Assembly (NCBI GenBank): GCA_002427815.1
Contig: DIZF01000029.1
Location: 1 to 11,728, forward strand
Direction of reading: 5' to 3'
Origin: Ramlibacter tataouinensis
Lineage (GTDB): Bacteria; Pseudomonadota; Gammaproteobacteria; Burkholderiales; Burkholderiaceae_C
Length of the DNA stretch: 11,728 nt
Numbering within the stretch: the stretch's first letter is position 1; each line of letters begins with the position of its first letter. Of the stretch, positions 1 to 4,243 are shown piece by piece. A program made the translations under genes and the position numbers. A model generated the notes under the pieces. It did no database searches. It was not told the origin of the DNA and saw only the letters and a list, made by a program, of their open reading frames with translations.

Positions 1-84
1 CCACGATGGGCTGAAATACGCAGATAAAGCTGTACATAACAACAGCATGCCGATTCCAGCGAGTCGAATCAAGCCCTCCAGCAT
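1..84 (-). CDS. Possible 5' part of a divergent membrane or exported protein (partial)
   Basis: On the minus strand an ATG at 84-82 opens a frame that stays open to the window edge (28 codons). It begins MLEGLIRLAGIGMLLLC and is strongly hydrophobic, as a signal peptide or first transmembrane helix would be. A second Met (codon 13) is an alternative start. No convincing Shine-Dalgarno sequence precedes the first ATG. It diverges from the cassette array, as an integron integrase often does, but its residues do not resemble the start of a tyrosine recombinase, so no such function is assigned. The frame is too short to be sure it is coding. Confidence 0.25.
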   Translation of the reverse strand, partial: MLEGLIRLAGIGMLLLCTALSAYFSPSW

Positions 85-283
85 GGTTGGAGAATGTTGT
101 TCATAGGCAGCGGACTTTGTTCATCAGCGCGTTTGCTGGGTTTCGTCCGTATTTTCGTGGTGGCAATCACAGTCGAGCGTTGCCAAAATGCTGATATAAA
201 TCAGGCACTTTTAGAATTTTTTGGGGAAGGGAATCCGATGCGCCGCGCCGCTGTTCATAAGACAGGCTTCACTTCCATATCAC
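85..283. other. Non-coding leader region upstream of the first cassette
   Basis: About 200 bp with no credible gene. A 64-codon + strand frame (94-288) crosses it but has no ribosome binding site and ends just past the cassette crossover, so it is not called. The stretch contains an extended -10 candidate (192-200) and an AT-rich run with a T tract (206-222). It holds no attC: no AAC trinucleotide, needed for an R'' box, occurs between 141 and 284. It is therefore best read as an integron leader or attI region, or as flanking chromosome. Confidence 0.4.
192..200 (+). promoter_or_regulatory. Candidate extended -10 promoter facing the array
   Basis: TGATATAAA at 192-200 matches an extended -10 (TGn followed by TATAAA). 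The -35 position has only a weak match (GTCGAG region). It lies about 85 bp upstream of the first cassette border and points into it, where an integron Pc promoter would be useful. The assignment rests on the motif and position only. Confidence 0.25.
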
Positions 284-290
284 GTTAGGT
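236..290 (+). other. attI: attI-like recombination boundary (left end of the cassette array)
   Basis: GTTAGGT at 284-290 matches the integron core GTTRRRY, with crossover between G284 and T285. The first bases of the cassette, GTTAGGTGTCAC, are mirrored by GTGATACCTAAC at 859-870 at its far end with one mismatch, which establishes 284/285 as a real border. An attC would need an R'' box 50-140 bp upstream, but no AAC is present there, so the site behaves like attI or a decayed attC. The left limit given here is arbitrary. No integrase gene is visible. Confidence 0.45.
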
Positions 291-355
291 GTCACTGCAT
301 GGGTGCGTATGGAAGATTGTCCATATGGAGCAATCGATAAGTTCAGCGGGTAGCG

Positions 356-862
356 ATGGAACCAGTTGCAATCTACGGTGCGGTCGTCGCAACAGTTGTT
401 CTGCTGTGGGACGGCGTTAAATGGTACGCGGATCAACAGGCCAAGTTGGATGTTTACCTTTCAACTGGGATGCGTAGCTACAACATCCCGAAGCTTGAAG
501 GCAAAGAGCTGATTGTCCTCCGTGCGACCAACATGAGTAATCGTGCAACCACCATTACGCATATGGCGATGCAACTCTATCCGTCTTGGTGGGCGTATTT
601 CAGACGCAGACCTTCGAAGAGTTGGATTGTTGTTGATCACCTGCCAAATCAGCCCCTGCCGTACGTATTAGAACCGGGCAAGATATGGACGGGAACCGGG
701 CTACAAACAGACGATGTTTCAGAAATGGCGAAAGGGCGCCTGTATGTTGAGCTCATTCATGCCCTTGCGAGGAAGTCAATTCGATGCCGAGTGGTTGTCC
801 GGTACGTGCCTTCGGAAGACAGTGGTGATGCAGGTCGTGGCTTAGGAGGTATTCCCACGTGA
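356..862 (+). CDS. Cassette 1: membrane-anchored protein of unknown function
   Basis: 168 aa and the only substantial gene of cassette 1 (285-929). Residues about 4-19 form one hydrophobic helix, followed by a polar linker with DQQAKL. The rest is rich in beta-strand-like patterns (LIVLRATNMSN, RLYVELIHA, CRVVVRYVP), suggesting a single-pass membrane protein with a small beta-sandwich domain; side of the membrane unknown. I recognise no family. Only a weak purine-rich stretch (GCGGGTAGCG) precedes the ATG. The TGA ends two bases before the R'' box of attC1, the tight packing normal for cassette genes. Expression probably depends on an upstream promoter, since none is evident inside the cassette. 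Confidence 0.7.
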   Translation: MEPVAIYGAVVATVVLLWDGVKWYADQQAKLDVYLSTGMRSYNIPKLEGKELIVLRATNMSNRATTITHMAMQLYPSWWAYFRRRPSKSWIVVDHLPNQPLPYVLEPGKIWTGTGLQTDDVSEMAKGRLYVELIHALARKSIRCRVVVRYVPSEDSGDAGRGLGGIPT

Positions 863-863
863 T

Positions 864-935
864 ACCTAACCCGGCGGTCAAGAGGGACGCTCCGCCGAAA
901 AGCGCGGCTCCGCGCCCCTTACCTTTACGTTAGAC
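864..935 (+). other. attC: attC1 (72 bp), end of cassette 1
   Basis: R'' is ACCTAAC (864-870) and R' is GTTAGAC (929-935), with crossover at G929/T930. The interior holds GC-rich self-complementary segments (GCGCGG and CCGCGC around 901-915) able to fold into the single-stranded hairpin that integron integrases recognise. R'' matches the reverse complement of the cassette's first bases (GTTAGGTGTCAC at 284-295) with one mismatch. Confidence 0.85.
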
Positions 936-961
936 CTCACAGCCACAGCACGGAGCACTTC

Positions 962-1156
962 GTGAATCATTCGCCACGCAAGACTTGCTCGATCTGCGGT
1001 GCAAGCTTTCCGATCACTGAGTTCACTTACGGCAATCGAGACAATCGGTCCTACTGCAAATCCTGCAACCGGGCCGAGAAGAAGGCGTACGCGCGAGGTG
1101 GGGTCGAAGCAGCACGCAAGTTTCGAGATGAGATGCGCAACACTTGGCGTCGTTGA
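962..1156 (+). CDS. Cassette 2, first gene: zinc-ribbon miniprotein
   Basis: 64 aa, starting at GTG 962, chosen because GGAG at 952-955 lies 6 bases upstream. The protein has two cysteine pairs, CSIC (residues 9-12) and CKSC (residues 32-35), separated by 19 residues with aromatic positions. That is a compact treble-clef or zinc-ribbon arrangement, followed by a basic helix (RAEKKAYARGG...RKFRDEMRNTW). Similar small zinc-binding modules occur alone and at the front of HNH nucleases, but the HNH histidines are absent here. Nucleic-acid binding is an inference. The gene ends 13 bp before the lipoprotein gene and is probably co-transcribed with it. Confidence 0.6.
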   Translation: MNHSPRKTCSICGASFPITEFTYGNRDNRSYCKSCNRAEKKAYARGGVEAARKFRDEMRNTWRR

Positions 1157-1169
1157 CAGAGAGCAAGAC

Positions 1170-1511
1170 ATGAGCTTCCGTCTGAACACCCCCTACCTGG
1201 CCCTTATTCTTGCGATCGCGTTGGTGGCTTGCGGTCCGTCGCCGGACGCTATCGGGCAGAAGGTTCTGGATTCCATGCGAGAAAGCACAGAACTGCGACA
1301 AGCCGGCGTATCGGTCACAAAGGTGATTGTGATCAAGGAGTCGGGGAACAAGTACCAAGGCATTGCGACGGTCCACTACAAGGACATCGAGCGGCAAGTA
1401 TCGGTTCAAGTTGTCACCGACGGGGAGGGAGTTATGTGGAAGGTCGAGCCCGGTGCGTTCATGTTCATAATGCAGCACGAGCTACAGCGCGCTTTTGGTC
1501 AGTCGCGGTGA
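1170..1511 (+). CDS. Cassette 2, second gene: lipoprotein of unknown function
   Basis: 113 aa. The N-terminus is a lipoprotein signal: a short basic start (MSFR), hydrophobic core, and lipobox LVAC with Cys21 as the lipidation site, followed by GPSPD. The mature part has two amphipathic beta-like segments (VSVTKVIVIKES and YQGIATVHYKDIERQVSVQVV), suggesting a small alpha/beta periplasmic domain. The frame extends upstream to 999, but ATG 1170 is preferred: it puts the signal peptide at the N-terminus and follows GAGAG at a workable distance. TGA at 1509-1511 ends one base before the R'' box. I recognise no functional family; surface or periplasmic location is the only firm inference. Confidence 0.75.
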   Translation: MSFRLNTPYLALILAIALVACGPSPDAIGQKVLDSMRESTELRQAGVSVTKVIVIKESGNKYQGIATVHYKDIERQVSVQVVTDGEGVMWKVEPGAFMFIMQHELQRAFGQSR

Positions 1512-1512
1512 G

Positions 1513-1601
1513 GTCTAACATGTCGTTCAACACGGACGCCCTGCGGCGTCCGCCCGCTTCGCGGGCTCCTGGCGCAAGTCGCCGGTTACCTTCACGTTAG
1601 A
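1513..1601 (+). other. attC: attC2 (89 bp), end of cassette 2
   Basis: R'' GTCTAAC (1513-1519) and R' GTTAGAC (1595-1601), with crossover at G1595/T1596. GTGAGGTCTAAC ending the cassette is the exact reverse complement of its first bases, GTTAGACCTCAC at 929-940. The interior has the hairpin CGCCCGC TTC GCGGGC near 1548-1565. It shares CACGGACGCC and GTCGCCGGTTAC with attC5, so the two sites are related. Confidence 0.9.
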
Positions 1602-1605
1602 CGAC

Positions 1606-2121
1606 ATGCAGACTGCGCAAATTCGACCGGCTATGGCAGAAGACGCAGAGTGCCTGCTCGCGTATATGCGTCGGCTCGTCTCCGAGCCAGACAACAACGT
1701 ACCACTTAACGTCGGCGAACTACCCAACTCTTCTGAGTCGCAGGTCCAAGCAATTGAAGGTCTTGCATCGATCGCCGGGTCCGCTTTGCTTCTTTGCTTC
1801 AGCGGCAATGAACTAGTCGGTCGCCTCGATATCAACGGGTCGCGCCGGGACGCGCTTGCTCATGTTGTTTCGTTTGGCGTTTCCGTCGATGCGAGCTACC
1901 GACGAAAGGGTCTCGGCCGCGCCTTAATCGCGGCAGGGCTGGGGTGGGCGAATGCACGCCCTGCGATCCGACGCATCGAAATTGAAGTGCATGAGCGCAA
2001 TCGTGCTGCTATCGCGCTGTATGAAGAATTCGACTTTGTCGTCGAGGGCCGATGTGTTGGTCGTCTTTTCCAACACGGAAAATATCACGACACGCTTCTC
2101 ATGGCCCGAAATGTCGCCTAA
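1606..2121 (+). CDS. Cassette 3: GNAT-family N-acetyltransferase
   Basis: 171 aa. GNAT acetyltransferases move an acetyl group from acetyl-CoA to an amine. The acetyl-CoA-binding motif A is seen at about residues 88-108, with the pyrophosphate loop RRKGLG (99-104) matching [RQ]xxGx[GA]. Motif B follows as IEIEVHERNRAAIALYEEFDF (IEIEVHERNR at 124-133). Length and order match single-domain GNAT enzymes, with weak resemblance to RimI-like and small-molecule acetyltransferases; the substrate cannot be read from the sequence. ATG lies only 10 bases after the crossover, leaving no room for a cassette-borne Shine-Dalgarno. The stop codon TAA (2119-2121) is inside the attC3 R'' box. Confidence 0.85.
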   Translation: MQTAQIRPAMAEDAECLLAYMRRLVSEPDNNVPLNVGELPNSSESQVQAIEGLASIAGSALLLCFSGNELVGRLDINGSRRDALAHVVSFGVSVDASYRRKGLGRALIAAGLGWANARPAIRRIEIEVHERNRAAIALYEEFDFVVEGRCVGRLFQHGKYHDTLLMARNVA

Positions 2122-2199
2122 CATATCGCTCGACACGGGCCCGCAGCAGGAGGCGGCTTCGCCGCAACTGTTGCGGTCCGGTCAGCTCCGACGTTATAG
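2116..2199 (+). other. attC: attC3 (84 bp), end of cassette 3
   Basis: R'' GCCTAAC (2116-2122) and R' GTTATAG (2193-2199), with crossover at G2193/T2194. ATGTCGCCTAAC matches the reverse complement of the cassette's first bases (GTTAGACGACAT) with one mismatch. The R' box departs from GTTRRRY, but the R'' box at the end of the following cassette carries the matching change, so the border is genuine. Confidence 0.85.
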
Positions 2200-2223
2200 G
2201 GCACCGTAGCGCTCAGCCGTGGC

Positions 2224-2243
2224 TGCCATACGCTCGTATGGCA
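2224..2243. promoter_or_regulatory. Candidate brnTA operator (perfect palindrome)
   Basis: TGCCATAC (2224-2231) and GTATGGCA (2236-2243) form a perfect 8-bp inverted repeat around a 4-base centre. It overlaps the predicted -35 region of the brnTA promoter and lies 30 bp before brnT. Ribbon-helix-helix antitoxins such as BrnA are known to repress their own operon by binding such palindromes. The assignment is by position and symmetry. Confidence 0.5.
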
Positions 2244-2267
2244 AAAACTATGGCTATCTGGTAAACT
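2239..2267 (+). promoter_or_regulatory. Predicted brnTA promoter (extended -10, leaderless)
   Basis: TAAACT (2262-2267) is preceded by TGG, making an extended -10. TGGCAA (2239-2244) occupies the -35 position with 17-bp spacing but is a weak match. Only 6 bp separate the -10 from the brnT ATG, so transcription is predicted to start at or next to the start codon. The palindrome at 2224-2243 overlaps its upstream part. Confidence 0.5.
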
Positions 2268-2273
2268 GCCGCT

Positions 2274-2555
2274 ATGAACTTCGAGTGGGACGATGGCAAG
2301 AACACGGCGAACCTTGCCAAACACCACGTCTCCTTCTTCGAAGCCCAGTTAGCGTTCGCCGACCCGCATCGCGTAATCGCCCGAGATCTCACTCACAGCA
2401 AGACCGAAGAGCGTTTTTACTGCTTCGGAAAAGTTCAGGGTGGTGTTCTCACGGTGCGTTTTACTTATCGAGGCGGCGTGGTTCGCATCATCGGCGCCGG
2501 GTATTGGCGCAAGGGAAAGGCAGTATATGAAACGGAAAATCACTTACACGAATGA
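2274..2555 (+). CDS. brnT: Cassette 4: BrnT-family ribonuclease toxin
   Basis: 93 aa, the usual length of BrnT toxins. BrnT is a RelE-fold ribonuclease of type II toxin-antitoxin systems that blocks growth by cutting RNA and is neutralised by BrnA. Family features seen: the opening FEWDDGKNTANLAKHHVSF, the central ADPHRV...HSKTEERFYCFGKV block, and the C-terminal strand VRIIGAGYWRKGK (family form RIISAR..RRE). It overlaps brnA by 29 bp, the standard toxin-first order. There is no Shine-Dalgarno, and a predicted extended -10 ends 6 bp before ATG, so translation is probably leaderless. In a cassette array it probably stabilises the array or acts in defence. Confidence 0.9.
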   Translation: MNFEWDDGKNTANLAKHHVSFFEAQLAFADPHRVIARDLTHSKTEERFYCFGKVQGGVLTVRFTYRGGVVRIIGAGYWRKGKAVYETENHLHE

Positions 2556-2811
2556 GCCCCTGGGCGACATCGAGGTCGTTCCTGACTTTTTGCCGCCACC
2601 TAGCGAGTTGGCGTTTCGTGAAGAGGGGGTCAAGGTAACGCTCGCGCTAAGTAAGAAGAGCGTGGATTTTTTCAAGTTCGAAGCTTCGAAGCACCAAACT
2701 CAGTACCAGCGAATGATCCGGCGTCTTCTTGATGCCTATGTTGAAGCGCAGGAGGAGCGCCCCATAACTGGTCGCTCAAGTCGGACGTCCCGCAAGCGGG
2801 CCGCCGCTTAG
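2527..2811 (+). CDS. brnA: Cassette 4: BrnA-family antitoxin
   Basis: 94 aa. BrnA antitoxins bind BrnT and repress the shared promoter through a C-terminal ribbon-helix-helix domain. Seen here: an N-terminal segment with EVVPDFLPPPSELAF, then VKVTLALSKKSVDFFKFEASK (strand KVTLALS plus helix 1) and YQRMIRRLLDAYVE (helix 2), from about residue 33 to 76. ATG 2527 is chosen over the upstream in-frame ATG at 2440 because AAAGG precedes it and MKRK is the usual family start. The last 16 residues (PITGRSSRTSRKRAAA) are encoded by the attC4 sequence itself, and TAG (2809-2811) lies inside that site. Confidence 0.88.
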   Translation: MKRKITYTNEPLGDIEVVPDFLPPPSELAFREEGVKVTLALSKKSVDFFKFEASKHQTQYQRMIRRLLDAYVEAQEERPITGRSSRTSRKRAAA

Positions 2812-2825
2812 CTTCGACGTTAGGG
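2762..2825 (+). other. attC: attC4 (64 bp), end of cassette 4, overlapping brnA
   Basis: R'' CCATAAC (2762-2768) and R' GTTAGGG (2819-2825), with crossover at G2819/T2820. The unusual R'' mirrors the unusual start of its own cassette: GCGCCCCATAAC against the reverse complement of GTTATAGGGC (2193-2202). The interior hairpin is CCCGC AAG CGGG (about 2789-2800). The site lies mostly within the brnA coding sequence. Confidence 0.82.
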
Positions 2826-2835
2826 TGCACGAAAC

Positions 2836-3570
2836 ATGGCCACGCTCTACGACCTACTGCCGGACGCGCCCTCGATCCTGGCCCTTGAGCCAGAGGAGTT
2901 GGCGGGACTTGCGATGGAGTTGATCCTTGCCGGTGAGGGAAGTGGTCCGTCGAGGCTACATCCCAATACTTTTACAAGCCTTGAAACCATCGGTGCATTC
3001 CCACAAGCCGTTCGAGATGAAATCGCTCACGCATTGGCAGAAGGATGGAACTGGTTGATCCGCGAAGGATTGTTAGCGCCGCGCCCAGGTGATACGCATG
3101 GATGGCATTTCGTCACACGCCGCGGCAAGAAGTTGCGGAACCGCGCCGATATTGCGGCATACGCAAATTCAGTGCTGCTGCCCCGTGGAACACTAGCTCC
3201 GACTCTGGTGAACGTGTGCTGGCCGGCATACATGCGTGGCGACTACGACACGGCAGTATTTCAGGCGTTTAAGGAACTCGAGGTGTCTATTCGTGATGCT
3301 GGCGGCTACGCACTCGAAGACTACGGAGCGGAGCTAGCCCGCAAGGCGTTTGATGAGAATCGGGGCCCACTGACTGATATCGCGAAACCGTCAAGTGAGC
3401 GACAAGCGCTGGCTCACCTGATGGCAGGAGCACTTGGTTCGTACAAGAACCCCCACAGCCATCGCAAAGTGGAGGTCGGCGCGGAAGAGGCTTGCGAGAT
3501 GATCGTACTCGCCAGTCACCTTATCAAAATTGTGGATGCGAGGGCAAAGGCCAATGCAGGTTCACCCTAA
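2836..3570 (+). CDS. Cassette 5: TIGR02391/Ymh-like protein
   Basis: 244 aa. The C-terminal third resembles the TIGR02391 (Hypoth_Ymh) family: a helix around FQAFKELEVSIRDAG (143-157), then AFDENRGPL (171-179), then LMAGALGSYKNPHSHR (195-210). This last block has the spacing of HEPN-type RNxxxH motifs, with Lys in place of Arg (KNPHSH). The family has no established biochemical role; its members are scattered among accessory and phage-linked loci, and a HEPN-like RNase or defence role is inference. The N-terminal 120 residues, with HGWHFVTRRGKKL, resemble a small winged-helix. AGGG of the attC4 R' box sits about 10 bases before ATG and may serve as ribosome binding site. The TAA stop lies inside the attC5 R'' box. 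Confidence 0.75.
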   Translation: MATLYDLLPDAPSILALEPEELAGLAMELILAGEGSGPSRLHPNTFTSLETIGAFPQAVRDEIAHALAEGWNWLIREGLLAPRPGDTHGWHFVTRRGKKLRNRADIAAYANSVLLPRGTLAPTLVNVCWPAYMRGDYDTAVFQAFKELEVSIRDAGGYALEDYGAELARKAFDENRGPLTDIAKPSSERQALAHLMAGALGSYKNPHSHRKVEVGAEEACEMIVLASHLIKIVDARAKANAGSP

Positions 3571-3654
3571 CATGCCCGTCAGCACGGACGCCCACGGGCG
3601 TGCGCTCCCTGCGGTCGCACCTCTCCGCGGTCGCCGGTTACGTCTACGTTAGGC
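3565..3654 (+). other. attC: attC5 (90 bp), end of cassette 5
   Basis: R'' CCCTAAC (3565-3571) and R' GTTAGGC (3648-3654), with crossover at G3648/T3649. The cassette end TTCACCCTAAC mirrors its start GTTAGGGTGCA with one difference. It shares CACGGACGCC and GTCGCCGGTTAC with attC2. Confidence 0.9.
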
Positions 3655-3700
3655 GTATGCGGCACCGCCTTCAAATGCCGCAACAAAAGGAGGTCATCAC

Positions 3701-3832
3701 ATGAAAATGTTACTTACTGTCGAATTCCCACTTGAGCCTTTCAACTCCCTCGTCAGAAGCGGCAAGGTGGGCGAGATCATTGGACGTATCCTCGAAACCA
3801 TCAAGCCCAAGGAGTCATGTTATGCCCTATAA
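3701..3832 (+). pseudogene. Cassette 6: N-terminal remnant of a small conserved protein
   Basis: 43 codons starting at ATG 3701, with an excellent ribosome binding site (AAAGGAGG, 3686-3693). The residues MKMLLTVEFPLEPFNSLVR followed by ILETIKP resemble the start of a family of roughly 100-aa uncharacterised proteins (recalled form: MK.LL.VEFPHEPFN..VR...G.....ILE.LKPEAVYF). The similarity stops at about residue 37; the next six codons are in fact the leader and first codons of chaB, and TAA overlaps chaB by 11 bases. It is therefore read as a gene cut off by a fusion with the chaB segment. The short peptide is probably still translated, and coupling to chaB is possible. A 7-bp inverted repeat (3658-3664 and 3676-3682) lies in its leader. 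Confidence 0.55.
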
Positions 3833-4049
3833 AACCAATAAAGATTTACCAGAAAATGTAACCCATGTACTTCCTGCCCATGCACAGGATATTTACCGGG
3901 AAGCATTTAATCACGCCTGGCAGGAATATGCGAGCCCTGGAGAACGCCGGGGCGATGCTTCCCAGGAAGAAACGGCGCATAAGGTGGCATGGTCAGCGGT
4001 GAAGAAAAAATATGAAAAGACTGGTGATACGTGGACAGCAAAAGAATAA
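3822..4049 (+). CDS. chaB: Cassette 6: ChaB-family protein
   Basis: 75 aa, the full length of ChaB, named in E. coli as a putative regulator of the ChaA Na+/Ca2+-H+ antiporter. The family signature is clear: MPYKTNKDLPENV at the start, LPAHAQDIYREAFNHAW in the middle and ETAHKVAWSAVKKKYEK at the end. ATG 3822 is chosen over upstream in-frame starts because AAGGAG (3808-3813) precedes it by 8 bases and MPYK is the usual N-terminus. No chaA is nearby, which is common for mobile chaB copies in phages and plasmids. The gene and its downstream DNA are visibly more AT-rich than their neighbours, suggesting recent transfer from a lower-GC source. Confidence 0.9.
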   Translation: MPYKTNKDLPENVTHVLPAHAQDIYREAFNHAWQEYASPGERRGDASQEETAHKVAWSAVKKKYEKTGDTWTAKE

Positions 4050-4065
4050 TTATAGTGTGTAGATT

Positions 4066-4104
4066 GTATCTGGGAAGCTAATGTAAAAATTGCTTCCCAG
4101 ATAC
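4066..4104. terminator. Perfect 13-bp inverted repeat after chaB, possible terminator
   Basis: GTATCTGGGAAGC (4066-4078) and GCTTCCCAGATAC (4092-4104) pair perfectly around a 13-base AT-rich loop, 16 bp after the chaB stop. Such a stem could end transcription or protect the mRNA 3' end, but no T tract follows on the + strand. It lies in the AT-rich imported segment and is distinct from attC6. Confidence 0.5.
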
Positions 4105-4161
4105 TATGGCATGCAACGCACGGGGGCAGGTCTATAGTCGTAGCATTGTGCTGCTTATCCA

Positions 4162-4225
4162 GCCTAACTCTGCATTCGAGCAGGACGCGCCAAAAGCGGC
4201 GCGCCCCTCAATTTGAACGTTGGGC
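4162..4225 (+). other. attC: attC6 (64 bp), end of cassette 6
   Basis: R'' GCCTAAC (4162-4168) and R' GTTGGGC (4219-4225), with crossover at G4219/T4220. R'' matches the start of its own cassette (GTTAGGC) over 7 bases; the complementarity does not extend further, unlike in most other cassettes here. The interior pair GGACGCGCC and GGCGCGCCCC forms the hairpin. Confidence 0.85.
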
Positions 4226-4243
4226 GTCATACTAGGAGTAATC

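Noticed and set aside
94..288. 64-codon + strand frame before the first cassette
   Set aside because: No ribosome binding site, no family resemblance, and it ends just past the cassette crossover point.
999..1169. Upstream extension of the lipoprotein gene
   Set aside because: It overlaps the zinc-ribbon gene in another frame and would bury the lipoprotein signal peptide inside the protein; ATG 1170 fits better.
4220..4243. TTG at 4220 as the start of the cassette 7 gene
   Set aside because: It is the crossover base of attC6 and has no ribosome binding site, whereas GTG 4244 has AGGAG 5 bases upstream.
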